A stretch of 32,902 nucleotides of DNA from Bacteroidales bacterium (lineage in GTDB: Bacteria > Bacteroidota > Bacteroidia > Bacteroidales > UBA932). Both the position numbers and the translations under genes were made by a program. Positions within the stretch are counted from its first letter, which is position 1, and each line of letters starts with the position of its first letter. The stretch covers positions 1 through 32,902 of the forward strand of contig JAEEIQ010000100.1 of assembly GCA_016281435.1 (NCBI GenBank), in the 5' to 3' direction. Below, piece by piece: positions 8,978-17,583 of this stretch. The notes beneath the pieces are model-generated. The model was not told the DNA's origin. It saw only the letters and a list, made by a program, of their open reading frames with translations, and searched no databases.

Positions 8978-9994
8978 ATGAAAAAGCTGATACCGGCCCA
9001 TGCCATCGTTCGGATGTCCTTCCTGCTTTCGCTGGCCATCCTCCTTACCGGCGACTATTTTTTTCTTTTCGGCGGAGAGAAGATCCTGTGCTTCGGCGTC
9101 GACTTCGCGTCGTGCTGCGCCATACTTCTCTTCTCTCCGCTTTCCTACGAAAAACGGCATGCCCCGGTGCGCTGGGCGACGCTCCTTGGGGCGGCGCTGG
9201 TCCTGCTGGAAGTCATATGGATAATCCTGTTTCCCGAAAAAAGGGACGGGAGCGTCCCCGTGAAACTTGCGGTCTCCGTCACGGCGGTCTTCTCATATCT
9301 GATCTACAGGAGCCTGCAGAAGTATTCGTCCATGCGTACCCTTTTCAGGAATTCTGCCGTATGGCATGACCTGGAGTCTTATGCGCGGCTCCTGTTCTCC
9401 TATCTCCAGGCTTGGATCTCGATAGTATATATCATCTTTTACGACACGGACATCCCGTTTCCCGCCGCGGCGGCCCTGATGCTCGCCAGCCTCGCGTTGG
9501 GCGTGCTGCTCTACATGCGGGCCCGTACCGGGCGGACCATGCTTGTCAGCCATTCAATGGAAAAACAGATCCAGGAAGTTATCAGCGGCAACCTGCGTTC
9601 CTCTCCGGTGATGCTGGACGAGGACTCGCCGGCGACGAACAGGCTCTACAAGCAGATTCTCGAATACATGGAAAGGAAAAAGCCTTTTCTGGATCCCGAC
9701 TTCGACCTGTCTGACCTCTCTGCCGGGATATTCTCGAACAAATCCTACGTCTCGAGGACCATCAACTTCTTTTCCGGGCGGAATTTCAGGCAGTTCGTCA
9801 ACTACTACCGCGTCAAATACGCGGCCTCGCTTTTCGACAACGATCCTTCACTGCGCGTGATGGAGGCTGCCATGATGTCCGGATTCCATTCCATCGTATC
9901 CTTCAACATGGCGTTCAAGTCCAACCTGCAGCTGAATCCGGGGGACTATCTCAAGCGTCTGCGGGGTGGCGGAGAGCTTCCTCAGCGTGAATGA
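8978..9994 (+). CDS. membrane-anchored AraC-type transcriptional regulator
   Basis: A 338-residue protein. About the first 180 residues hold several hydrophobic segments (probably six), and residues about 240-330 form an AraC-type HTH (LSDLSAGIFSNKSYVSRTIN, then MMSGFHSIVSFNMAFK and LNPGDYLKRL). This membrane-plus-HTH_18 layout is common in Bacteroidetes and suggests direct sensing at the inner membrane; the ligand is unknown. An in-frame TTG at 8912 would give 22 more residues but would place the start upstream of, and translation through, the terminator hairpin, so ATG 8978 is preferred. The 3' end overlaps the convergent pseudouridine synthase gene by 44 nt. Confidence 0.8.
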   Translation: MKKLIPAHAIVRMSFLLSLAILLTGDYFFLFGGEKILCFGVDFASCCAILLFSPLSYEKRHAPVRWATLLGAALVLLEVIWIILFPEKRDGSVPVKLAVSVTAVFSYLIYRSLQKYSSMRTLFRNSAVWHDLESYARLLFSYLQAWISIVYIIFYDTDIPFPAAAALMLASLALGVLLYMRARTGRTMLVSHSMEKQIQEVISGNLRSSPVMLDEDSPATNRLYKQILEYMERKKPFLDPDFDLSDLSAGIFSNKSYVSRTINFFSGRNFRQFVNYYRVKYAASLFDNDPSLRVMEAAMMSGFHSIVSFNMAFKSNLQLNPGDYLKRLRGGGELPQRE

Positions 9995-10682
9995 ACGATG
10001 CCGGAGCAGGGGCCGTGATGTCGAGGGGGACCTTCTTCACGGGGTGGTCGAAACGGACGTTGCGCGCGTGGAGGCAGATGCCGCCGTCCTTGTTGGAACG
10101 GGCCGCGCCGTATTTCAGGTCTCCCTTGATCGGGCAGCCAAGGTGCGAGAGTTGGCAGCGTATCTGGTGATGCCGGCCGGTCAGGAGCTCGACCTCGACA
10201 AGGGTGAAACTGCGCGTGTCAGCCAGCTTGCGGTAGCGCAGCCTTGCCAGTTTCGCACCGTCCCGTCCTTCGGAGCTGACGAAGCTCTTGTTCATCTTCT
10301 CGTTGCGCACGAGCCAGTCCTCGAGCAGCCCTTCGGCCGGGCTGGGGGAGTTCTCGCAGAGGGCCCAGTAGGTCTTGTGTATCTGGCCATTGCGGAACAT
10401 CTCGGCCAGGCGCTCGAGTGCCTTGCTGGTCTTGGCCAGTATGCAGATGCCGCTGACAGGCCTGTCGAGCCGGTGCGGTATGCCGAGGAAGACCTTTCCC
10501 GGCTTGGAATCCCGCTGGGCGATGAAGGCCTTGTAGATGTCCGCGAGGCACTCGTCCCCGGTCTTGTCGCCCTGGGTGATCTCGCCTGCGCGCTTGTTGA
10601 CGATCAGCAGGTGGTTGTCTTCGTAAAGTATGCGGCTGCCAAGGTCCGCGAATTCCTGTTCAGGGAGCTGCCTGTATTCCAT
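9951..10682 (-). CDS. RluA-family pseudouridine synthase
   Basis: A 243-residue protein with the RluA catalytic motif HRLDRPVSG (catalytic Asp73) and the family stretches YEDNHLLIVNKRAG and LLTGRHHQIRCQLSHLGCPI. It isomerises uridine to pseudouridine in rRNA or tRNA. There is no S4 domain, so it is closer to RluA/TruC-type than RluC/RluD-type enzymes; the exact site cannot be told. It starts 9 nt after the stop of the heparinase-like gene and is probably co-transcribed with it, although the functions are unrelated. Confidence 0.92.
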   Translation of the reverse strand: MEYRQLPEQEFADLGSRILYEDNHLLIVNKRAGEITQGDKTGDECLADIYKAFIAQRDSKPGKVFLGIPHRLDRPVSGICILAKTSKALERLAEMFRNGQIHKTYWALCENSPSPAEGLLEDWLVRNEKMNKSFVSSEGRDGAKLARLRYRKLADTRSFTLVEVELLTGRHHQIRCQLSHLGCPIKGDLKYGAARSNKDGGICLHARNVRFDHPVKKVPLDITAPAPASFIHAEEALRHPADA

Positions 10683-10691
10683 CTCAGTGCG

Positions 10692-12557
10692 TCAGTTCTG
10701 TTTTGTGAGGGTGGTCGTGACTGTCACTTCCTTGCCTTTGGGCACCACCAGGGTGAAGCCGCAGACGGTGTCTTTCGTGCCCTTGTCGAAGGATGCGACC
10801 GGGCTTGTTGAAGGATCGGGAACGGAAGGCCAGGTGCAGTAGCTGACCTCTGCGCCGCAGGCTTTCAGCAGGAGGGTTACGCCCTTTTGCGTAAGGGTGA
10901 TGCCGTCTTCGCCCACCTTGACATCAGCAGGGGTCACAAGGGTCCACCTGACGAAGGCGGGGAATTTTCCGGCCGTGAGCTTGTCCTTTATCTCGATGTT
11001 CCCGTCATCGAGAAGGGTTGCTGTCCTGACGGCGCGTTCAAGGTCGGGCGACAGGGCGGGGGTGATGTCCACACGGGCGCACTTGAGGCCCGGGGCCTGC
11101 CATACCTGTTCCAGAGTCGTCATGCCTTTGGCATTGTGCTTTTTCCCGTTGACGCTCAGGGTGTTGTGATGGAAATTATTGTATGCCGAGATTTCCCATC
11201 TCCACGAATCCTGGGTGTAGTACCATACGCTTGTGCTGACCTTGGCGAGTTCCTTTTCCGAGGTGGCGTAGGCTGGTACGGGGACCTCGGCCGCCCACCT
11301 GCATCCCCAGGCGTCATAGACGAAAGTCCCGGCGTCGAGATGGCCGTGGTGGCCTCCTCCCATGCCCGCCTTGATGGCCAGGAAGGAGTTGTTCGCATCC
11401 CAGCCATTGCGCATTATGGCGACGGGGGTCTCTCCCTGGCCGTATAGTATGCCTGATGCGGGAGCGCTTACCCCATTCGTGCTGCACTTTGCGGCATAGA
11501 GCATGAACAGCGGCATGAGCCTGTCGATGTATGCATCGCCGAGAACCTCCCGTGAGCATGTCTTCTTCGCCTCATAATAAATTGTGGATAGGTCCCCGGT
11601 CCGGCTGGCGAAATACCAGGATTCGGGATTGAGACCGGCCCGTTCGCCGTTGTCGTAGAAGTTGAAATACTTCCCGGTTCCGCTTTCGGAGAAAAGTATG
11701 TAGCGTCCCGAGGACAGGAAGCCGGGGTGGTTGCTGAGCCCGAAATCTGTCCCGAATGCGGTTTCCAGGGCCTTGAGGAGCAGGATTTCGAATGAAGTGC
11801 CGTAGCTCCAGTAAATAGGGCCTTCAGGATAGATGCCGTCCGGCTCGTACATGACTTCCATTACCTTGGCGTTGGATCTGACGGACTCGTCGATGCGCCT
11901 CCGGGCCACTTCCGGGCAGACATCGGCAAGGGCGATTGCCCCGCAGATAATGCCGGCGTTGCAGACTTCGTTCCAGTTGTTTTCGGTCTTGAGATACTTC
12001 TTCACCACTTCGTCCCCGATGGCGTATTCCTGCATCCTGGCCTCCACAAGCGCCCTGATACGGCGGCTCAGGGCCGGGTACATCCAGTCATACGCTATTG
12101 CCACGGCGGCGGCCATCTCGGCGGTGTCGAGAAAGTGCGGATTGTTCCAGTCGGGGAAGTTGCAGACATCGTCCAGAATGCCCTCGGCACGGGTGAGATA
12201 AGCTTTCGAGGGCTTGAAACGGTAGGCGTATGCAAGGACGAAAAGCTTTTTCAGCGCTTCCCTGGAAACATGCAGTATGCGCCTGCCGCTGGCGTCTTTC
12301 CTGTACTCCAGATGCCCGTCCGAAGCTGCCAGTTTCGCTGCAGTTTCCATAACCCGCTGATGCAGGGTGACAAGGGACGGGTTGTCCCCCCGGGCCACGG
12401 CCTTCTTGTACTCGTTGAACTCCCAGCCGGTGGCAAGGAGCCTTGGATGCTTCATGGACGCAAGCTTGTCGTATTGTTTGGCTGAAGGGGTCTGTGCCCC
12501 GGCGGAGATGCAAAGGAAAGCAAACAGGAGAACAATGGCTGTCAGGAGTCGTTTCAT
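10692..12557 (-). CDS. heparinase II/III family protein (polysaccharide lyase-like), secreted
   Basis: With ATG at 12555-12557 this gives 621 residues starting MKRLLTAIVLLFAFLCISAG, a normal signal peptide; a start at 12575 would add six residues but lies on a -7 element. The N-terminal ~350 residues are helical, of alginate-lyase-like (alpha/alpha toroid) type with ENNWNEVCNAGI and EGPIYWSYGTSFE. The C-terminal beta-rich half has HHGHLDAGTFVYDAWG, the signature of the Hepar_II_III domain. Relatives cleave uronic-acid polysaccharides such as heparan sulfate or alginate by beta-elimination. The Asn, Tyr and His residues expected in the active site are present as far as motifs allow. The substrate is not predictable. 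It lies 2.2 kb from the PUL, separated by dnaK. Confidence 0.85.
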   Translation of the reverse strand: MKRLLTAIVLLFAFLCISAGAQTPSAKQYDKLASMKHPRLLATGWEFNEYKKAVARGDNPSLVTLHQRVMETAAKLAASDGHLEYRKDASGRRILHVSREALKKLFVLAYAYRFKPSKAYLTRAEGILDDVCNFPDWNNPHFLDTAEMAAAVAIAYDWMYPALSRRIRALVEARMQEYAIGDEVVKKYLKTENNWNEVCNAGIICGAIALADVCPEVARRRIDESVRSNAKVMEVMYEPDGIYPEGPIYWSYGTSFEILLLKALETAFGTDFGLSNHPGFLSSGRYILFSESGTGKYFNFYDNGERAGLNPESWYFASRTGDLSTIYYEAKKTCSREVLGDAYIDRLMPLFMLYAAKCSTNGVSAPASGILYGQGETPVAIMRNGWDANNSFLAIKAGMGGGHHGHLDAGTFVYDAWGCRWAAEVPVPAYATSEKELAKVSTSVWYYTQDSWRWEISAYNNFHHNTLSVNGKKHNAKGMTTLEQVWQAPGLKCARVDITPALSPDLERAVRTATLLDDGNIEIKDKLTAGKFPAFVRWTLVTPADVKVGEDGITLTQKGVTLLLKACGAEVSYCTWPSVPDPSTSPVASFDKGTKDTVCGFTLVVPKGKEVTVTTTLTKQN

Positions 12558-12574
12558 AAGCGTACACTTTTGCA

Positions 12575-12582
12575 CAAATATA
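12575..12582 (-). promoter_or_regulatory. -7 promoter element for the heparinase-like gene
   Basis: The minus strand reads TATATTTG, matching TAnnTTTG, with a predicted start near 12568, 11 nt before ATG 12557. The nearest upstream TTTG is 24 nt away (12607-12610), longer than the usual 19-21. This element decides for the internal ATG as start codon. Confidence 0.55.
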
Positions 12583-12602
12583 ACAAAAATCCCTGCGCCC
12601 TC

Positions 12603-12650
12603 CTGCCAAAATGTCAGAAATTCTCCACTGGCACAAGTTTCGATGTGGAG
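12603..12650 (+). promoter_or_regulatory. candidate stress-response regulatory region of dnaK
   Basis: Imperfect palindrome CTGCCA-AAA-TGTCAG (12603-12617) lies 11 nt before TGGCAC (12629-12634), the -24 element of sigma-54 promoters; the -12 position reads TTCGA instead of TTGCA. CTCCAC (12623-12628) and GTGGAG (12645-12650) form a further inverted repeat. No TAnnTTTG is seen before dnaK and no CIRCE element is present. Transcription from here would begin near 12652, leaving a ~55-nt leader. Confidence 0.4.
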
Positions 12651-12659
12651 CTTGGCGTG

Positions 12660-12674
12660 CCGTCAGGTTGACGG
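12660..12674 (+). repeat. small inverted repeat in the dnaK leader
   Basis: CCGTCA-GGT-TGACGG is a perfect 6-bp stem with a 3-nt loop, 34-48 nt before the dnaK ATG. It could form a small hairpin in the 5' leader; its role is unknown. Confidence 0.45.
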
Positions 12675-12707
12675 CCGAAGATAAAGACAAATAAAATTAT
12701 AGATACT

Positions 12708-14627
12708 ATGGGAAAGATTATTGGAATAGACCTCGGAACCACCAATTCGTGCGTTTCGGTCATGGAAGGCAACCAGCCTACCGTCATCATCAATGAAGAA
12801 GGGTCGCGTACGACTCCTTCGATCGTGGCATTCACCGGCAACGGCGAGCGCAAGGTCGGCAGCCCGGCAAAGCGCCAGGCCATCACCAACCCGCAGAACA
12901 CCATCTTCTCGATCAAGCGTTTCATGGGAGAGACTTACGACCAGGTCTCCCAGGAAGTCGCCCGCGTGCCTTACAAGGTAGTCCGCGGCGACAACAACAC
13001 TCCGCGCGGGGATATCAACGGCCGCATGTATTCTCCTCAGGAGAGCTCCGCCATCAGCCTCCAGAAGATGAAGAAGACTGCCGAGGACTACCTCCGCCAG
13101 GAAGTCACCGAGGCGGTCATCACCGTCCCTGCATACTTCTCCGACAGCCAGAGGCAGGCCACGAAGGAAGCCGGCAAGATCGCCGGCCTCGACGTCAAGC
13201 GTATCATCAACGAGCCGACTGCGGCCGCTCTCGCATACGGTCTCGACAAGAAGAACAAGAACATGAAGGTCGCGGTGTACGACCTCGGCGGCGGCACCTT
13301 CGATATCTCCATCCTCGAACTCGGTGACGGAGTCTTCGAAGTGAAATCCACCAACGGTGACACGCACCTCGGAGGTGACGACTTCGACCAGGTCATCATC
13401 GACTGGCTCGCTTCCGAATTCGCGGCCGAGAACGCCGGCATGGACCTCAAGAAGGATCCCATGGCCCTGCAGAGGCTGAAAGAGGCTGCCGAAAAGGCGA
13501 AGATCGAACTGTCCAACGCGGCCAGCGCGGAGATCAACCTCCCGTACATCACGGCTCTCGACGGCATGCCGAAGCACCTTGTGAAGACCCTGACCCGCGC
13601 GAAGTTCGAAATGCTCTGCGACAACCTGTTCCAGCGCAGCATCGAGCCTTGCCGCAAGGCTCTCGCGGATGCCCACCTGAGCGCTTCCCAGATCGACGAG
13701 GTCCTGCTCGTCGGCGGCAGCACCCGTATCCCGAAGATCCAGGAGCTCGTCAAGAACTTCTTCGGCAAGGAGCCCAACAAGAGCGTCAACCCGGACGAGG
13801 TCGTCGCCATCGGTGCATCCATCCAGGGCGGCGTGCTTGCGGGCGACGTCAAGGACGTTCTCCTTCTCGACGTGACCCCGCTGTCCCTCGGCATCGAGAC
13901 CCTCGGCGGAGTGATGACCAAGCTCATCGAGTCCAACACCACCATCCCCGTCCACAAGGACCAGGTCTTCTCCACGGCGGCCGACAACCAGCCTTCCGTC
14001 GAGATCCGCGTCCTGCAGGGCGAGCGTCCGATGGCCAAGGACAACAAGCAGATCGGAGTCTTCCACCTCGACGGCATAGCTCCGGCCCCGCGTGGAATCC
14101 CCCAGATCGAGGTTTCTTTCGACATCGACACGAACGGAATCCTGTCCGTCTCCGCAAAGGACAAGGCCACGGGCAAGGAGCAGCACATCCGTATCGAGGC
14201 CTCCAGCGGCCTGAGCGAGGATGAGATCAAGAGGATGCGTGACGAGGCCAAGGCCAACGAAGAGGCCGACAAGGCCGAAAAGGAGCGCGTCGACAAGATC
14301 AACAACGCCGACGGTCTCGCCTTCCAGGTCGAGAAATTCCTCCGCGAGAACGGCGACAAGGTCCCTGCAGACAAGAAGTCGGCCCTCGAGACCCCTCTGA
14401 ACGCCCTCAAGGAAGCCGTCAAGGCGCAGAACATCGCGGACATCGACCGCTACACCGAAGAGCTCAACAAGGTGATGGGCGAAGTGTACAGCTCGATGTC
14501 GGGCGCCCAGGGCGGCCCTCAGGGTCCCCAGGGCGGAGCGGGATTCGACCCGAACGCCGGCGGATTCAACCCCGGCGCAGGTCCCCAGGGCCCGCAGGGC
14601 GGAAACGACGCTCCGGACGAGCAGTAA
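12708..14627 (+). CDS. dnaK: molecular chaperone DnaK (Hsp70)
   Basis: A 639-residue Hsp70. The ATPase domain begins [15 protein letters not shown] and includes [21 protein letters not shown] and [14 protein letters not shown]. The substrate-binding domain follows ([17 protein letters not shown]) and then the helical lid. The C-terminal tail (about 596-639) is rich in Gly, Pro and Gln with repeated GPQGPQGG, ending PDEQ. It folds proteins in the cytosol together with DnaJ and GrpE, which are not in this window. It is transcribed alone, between the divergent heparinase-like gene and its own terminator. Length and domain order are normal. Confidence 0.98.
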   Translation: MGKIIGIDLGTTNSCVSVMEGNQPTVIINEEGSRTTPSIVAFTGNGERKVGSPAKRQAITNPQNTIFSIKRFMGETYDQVSQEVARVPYKVVRGDNNTPRGDINGRMYSPQESSAISLQKMKKTAEDYLRQEVTEAVITVPAYFSDSQRQATKEAGKIAGLDVKRIINEPTAAALAYGLDKKNKNMKVAVYDLGGGTFDISILELGDGVFEVKSTNGDTHLGGDDFDQVIIDWLASEFAAENAGMDLKKDPMALQRLKEAAEKAKIELSNAASAEINLPYITALDGMPKHLVKTLTRAKFEMLCDNLFQRSIEPCRKALADAHLSASQIDEVLLVGGSTRIPKIQELVKNFFGKEPNKSVNPDEVVAIGASIQGGVLAGDVKDVLLLDVTPLSLGIETLGGVMTKLIESNTTIPVHKDQVFSTAADNQPSVEIRVLQGERPMAKDNKQIGVFHLDGIAPAPRGIPQIEVSFDIDTNGILSVSAKDKATGKEQHIRIEASSGLSEDEIKRMRDEAKANEEADKAEKERVDKINNADGLAFQVEKFLRENGDKVPADKKSALETPLNALKEAVKAQNIADIDRYTEELNKVMGEVYSSMSGAQGGPQGPQGGAGFDPNAGGFNPGAGPQGPQGGNDAPDEQ

Positions 14628-14644
14628 TCAGTCCTCACCCATGT

Positions 14645-14687
14645 TATCGGGGGTCTCTGCAGCTTTGCAGGGGCCCCCGATACCTTT
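14645..14687 (+). terminator. rho-independent terminator of dnaK
   Basis: TATCGGGGG (14645-14653) pairs perfectly with CCCCCGATA (14674-14682), with an inner CTGCA/TGCAG stem, followed by CCTTTTG. It lies 18 nt after the dnaK stop. Confidence 0.85.
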
Positions 14688-14695
14688 TGATGTCA

Positions 14696-14727
14696 TTTTG
14701 AATTTTTTCTGAAATCTTTTGAATTTT
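14696..14727 (+). promoter_or_regulatory. direct-repeat operator candidate for the PUL regulator
   Basis: TTTTGAATTTT occurs perfectly at 14696-14706 and 14717-14727, a 21-bp period. The downstream copy ends 5 bp before the position where a -33 element would sit for the -7 box at 14756. AraC-family activators bind tandem half-sites with this spacing directly next to the -35 region. The only downstream operon encodes an AraC-HTH regulator, so autoregulation is the simplest reading. The motif is A/T-rich, which lowers certainty. Confidence 0.45.
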
Positions 14728-14729
14728 CT

Positions 14730-14763
14730 CGCAACCCGAGGACTGGATAGTTGCGTAAATTTG
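14730..14763 (+). promoter_or_regulatory. promoter of the PUL operon (-7 element with an inverted repeat upstream)
   Basis: TAAATTTG at 14756-14763 matches TAnnTTTG. The -33 position (14733-14736) reads AACC, not TTTG, which suggests that an activator is needed. CGCAAC (14730-14735) and GTTGCG (14750-14755) form a 6-bp inverted repeat in the spacer. Predicted transcription start is near 14770, 18 nt before the TTG start codon. Confidence 0.5.
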
Positions 14764-14787
14764 CCTTGACCACATAACTATGACATC

Positions 14788-17583
14788 TTGAAAAAACTTT
14801 ATTCCATACTCCCGCTTCTTTTTTTCTTACTTCTGCCTGGGCCCGCAATAGCGAACACCGACGGCCTGTATGACCACCGCATACGTTTCCATTCCCTGAC
14901 AAGGGCCGACGGCCTTCCGCAGATAAGTGTGATGGACATTGCCCAGGACAGGGACGGATTCATCTGGTTTGCTACCAGGGGCGGAGTCTGCCGCTACGAC
15001 GGGGTTGAATTCGAATCCTTTTCGGATGCGTCCAGCAATCTTTCCGACGACTATGTGCTTTCGCTTCTTGCCGAGGACGACGGGCGGATGTGGGTCGGCA
15101 CGAGCAGCGGGCTGAACCTATATGATCCCGGCAAACGCGATTTCAATCAATACCGGCTAATGTCCGGTGGCGTCAACTGCGCCAATGTGCGCAAGGTCTT
15201 CAGGGATGCATCCGGAACCGTCTGGGCCGGTACGCGCGGAGCTCTTTTCCGCTTCGACCGCGGAGAAGATGCCTTCGTCCCGGTCGAATGCACTGCAGGC
15301 ATGTCGGTGAATTACATCGCTGACGGACCGCAACCTGGACAGATAACCTTCGCCGGTCCCGACGACGTCTATGTGCTTTCCTCCGACTCGCTCGTCCGCG
15401 TCGGGGGATTTCCCGCAGACCTGAAGGTGCGATCCATGATGCGGGACAGGAGGGGCAACCTATGGGTGGCCAGCGCGACCTACGGTCTTTTCAGCCTGAA
15501 CCGCCAGTTGGAACCCGTATCGGTCTTCACTACTCCGGAACTCACTGACAATTACGTCCGGGCCCTCGCGGAAGACGCGGAAGGGAACATATTGATAGGT
15601 ACTTACGGCGGACTGGACGTTTATTCGCCCTCTACCGGGTCCTTCAAGTCCTACCGGCTCGACGAGACCAGCGACACTGACGCCCTCTCGTTCTTTTCCG
15701 TCAATTCCCTTTTCTGCGCCCGTGACGGCACTGTCTGGATAGGAAGCTATACGGGTGGCGCGGATTGGTTCAATCCATATGAGAGTCCATTCCTTGAGAC
15801 TGAACCGATGGCAGGCCTGCCCGAACATTATTTTCGGGGCAACATAGGCAACCTCGTGGCAGGAGCCGAAGGGCTCTGGATCGCCACGGAAGGAGGTGGA
15901 CTGCTCTTCCGTGAGCCGGGAGGCAAGGTTCGCCGCGTCATTGTCTCCGGTCGCCCGAGCGACTACCGCGCACTCATCGTATCCTCCCTGTATCGCAGGA
16001 ACGGCGACCTTTGGGCCGGGTACAATGACGGGACTGTCGCGCGCCTGGACGCGCATAACGGGCGGACGCTCTTCCGCAGGGTGTTCTCCCGCGACTGCCC
16101 CGTGATAGCCCTGTTCGCCGATATCGATGGATGCGTCTATGCGGGCACTTGGAACGATACCGGAAACAAGAACCTCGTCGTGATGACTCCGGACGGCAAG
16201 GTCGAAAAGGAACTCAGGGATTCGGAAGGCAATCCTCTGTATTTCCGCGACGTGGCGTGCATCTTGCCCTGCCGCGACGGCAGTGTCCTGATAGGCGAGT
16301 CCGACAGGGATATTATCCTTTACAACCACCACACCGGCTTCTGCCGAACCTGCGAGATAAAGATACCCGGAGGAAAATACCGCTATTGCGGAGTGAACCA
16401 GATGATAAGGGACCGCAAGGGGGACTTGTGGATTGCGAGCAGCCGCTACGGCCTTCTTTGCCTTGACGGGGATAGCCTCGCGCTGAAAAGGCGCTGGTCC
16501 GTTTCAGAGGGCCTTCCTTCCCGCAGGATAGTTTCCCTCGTGGAAGGGGAGGACGGCAGCATCTGGTGTTCCTCGATGTCCGCGGTGTCCTGTGTCAATC
16601 CTTCGACGGGAGAAGTCTGGAACTGCGAACTGCCCGGCAGAGACGAGTTCAACCGCCGCAGCGTCGCATCCTTCGGCGGGGACATCTTCATGGGCGCAGG
16701 TGCCAACCTGATACGTTTCAATCCATTCCGGGGGCGCAGTCCCGAAGCCCCTGCGGCTCCGAAGATCATATCCCTTCTCGTCAACGGGGAGGCCGCCGAC
16801 CTAGGAGACGGGCTCGGTATCGGCAGGCATTCCGCGATGACCTTCTATTTCCGCAGCCCGTCCTACAGCGGCGACTCTCCCGTCATGTATTCCTACAAGA
16901 TTGAAGGGCTGGACAAGGACTGGACCTCGGTTGGGCCTTATCCGCGGGTCAATGTCGCCGGGCTGGCCCCCGGCCGCTATACCTTCAGGACCAAGGCTGT
17001 TCGGCCCGGAGCCGCCGGTTCCGTGGAAGGGGACGCCGTTCCGTTCAGGGTGCGGGTCCCGCTTTGGATGCGCTGGTGGATGCTTCTCATCTATGCCGGC
17101 ATCGCCGCGCTCCTCGTCCTCGGCTTCAGAAAATGGAGAAAGGCCGTGACCAGCCTGGACGAAGAGAGGGAAAGGCTCCGCGACATCTGCGACAGGATGT
17201 TCCGTCCGAGCGTCGAAGGCTCGGACTACCCGGCCGAAGGAGCCTTCATGGAACGCCTTTACAAGTGCATCAACGACCATATTTCCGACACTTTGCTGGA
17301 CCTGCAGACCCTTGTGTCCGAGGTAGGGGTAAGTCGGACAGGCCTATATTATAAGGTGAAGAAACTAAGCGGGCTCGCCCCTATGGACTTTGTTCGCAAG
17401 GTCCGTCTGGACGTCTCTGCGGAACTGCTCTCGGAAGGGCGCTATTCCGTCGCGGAAATCGCGGACATGGTTGGCTTCAGCAGCGCCTCGCACTTCTCAG
17501 GCAGTTTTAAGAACCGCTTTGGCTGCTCTCCTAGCGAGTATGTGAAAAAGAAAGTCAATACCAATACCAATAACCAATCATAA
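14788..17583 (+). CDS. one-component membrane sensor-regulator: beta-propeller, Y_Y_Y, transmembrane, AraC HTH (no kinase)
   Basis: A 931-residue protein. The start is TTG at 14788: it gives a signal peptide (KKLYSILPLLFFLLLPGPAIA), while the next ATG would be at residue 49 and would remove it. Residues about 28-650 hold repeated Reg_prop blades (for example DRDGFIWFATRGGVCRYDG and DDGRMWVGTSSGLNLYDP), about 660-755 a Y_Y_Y domain (YSYKIEGLDKDWTSVG), one transmembrane helix at about 759-780, and about 820-922 an AraC HTH (VGVSRTGLYYKVKKLSG, then MVGFSSASHFSGSFKNRFG). Classical hybrid two-component systems of Bacteroides are about 1300-1400 residues with HisKA, HATPase and receiver domains between membrane and HTH. 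Here only about 40 residues lie there. The protein should sense an oligosaccharide in the periplasm and act on DNA directly. susC follows after 5 nt. Confidence 0.9.
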   Translation: MKKLYSILPLLFFLLLPGPAIANTDGLYDHRIRFHSLTRADGLPQISVMDIAQDRDGFIWFATRGGVCRYDGVEFESFSDASSNLSDDYVLSLLAEDDGRMWVGTSSGLNLYDPGKRDFNQYRLMSGGVNCANVRKVFRDASGTVWAGTRGALFRFDRGEDAFVPVECTAGMSVNYIADGPQPGQITFAGPDDVYVLSSDSLVRVGGFPADLKVRSMMRDRRGNLWVASATYGLFSLNRQLEPVSVFTTPELTDNYVRALAEDAEGNILIGTYGGLDVYSPSTGSFKSYRLDETSDTDALSFFSVNSLFCARDGTVWIGSYTGGADWFNPYESPFLETEPMAGLPEHYFRGNIGNLVAGAEGLWIATEGGGLLFREPGGKVRRVIVSGRPSDYRALIVSSLYRRNGDLWAGYNDGTVARLDAHNGRTLFRRVFSRDCPVIALFADIDGCVYAGTWNDTGNKNLVVMTPDGKVEKELRDSEGNPLYFRDVACILPCRDGSVLIGESDRDIILYNHHTGFCRTCEIKIPGGKYRYCGVNQMIRDRKGDLWIASSRYGLLCLDGDSLALKRRWSVSEGLPSRRIVSLVEGEDGSIWCSSMSAVSCVNPSTGEVWNCELPGRDEFNRRSVASFGGDIFMGAGANLIRFNPFRGRSPEAPAAPKIISLLVNGEAADLGDGLGIGRHSAMTFYFRSPSYSGDSPVMYSYKIEGLDKDWTSVGPYPRVNVAGLAPGRYTFRTKAVRPGAAGSVEGDAVPFRVRVPLWMRWWMLLIYAGIAALLVLGFRKWRKAVTSLDEERERLRDICDRMFRPSVEGSDYPAEGAFMERLYKCINDHISDTLLDLQTLVSEVGVSRTGLYYKVKKLSGLAPMDFVRKVRLDVSAELLSEGRYSVAEIADMVGFSSASHFSGSFKNRFGCSPSEYVKKKVNTNTNNQS
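17557..17578 (+). repeat. short tandem repeat at the 3' end of the regulator gene
   Basis: AATACC AATACC AATAACC AAT, coding for the Asn-Thr-rich tail of the regulator just before its stop and the susC start. Six-base slippage would keep the frame. Confidence 0.6.

Noticed and set aside
12558..12575. Upstream ATG for the heparinase-like gene
   Set aside because: It lies on the -7 box TATATTTG and adds six residues ahead of a normal signal peptide.
12663..14443. Two long minus-strand open frames opposite dnaK
   Set aside because: They mirror dnaK codons and show low-complexity composition; dnaK itself is beyond doubt.
14780..14791. Four-codon ORF (ATG ACA TCT TGA) overlapping the TTG start of the regulator
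   Set aside because: It could couple translation, but it is too short to separate from chance.
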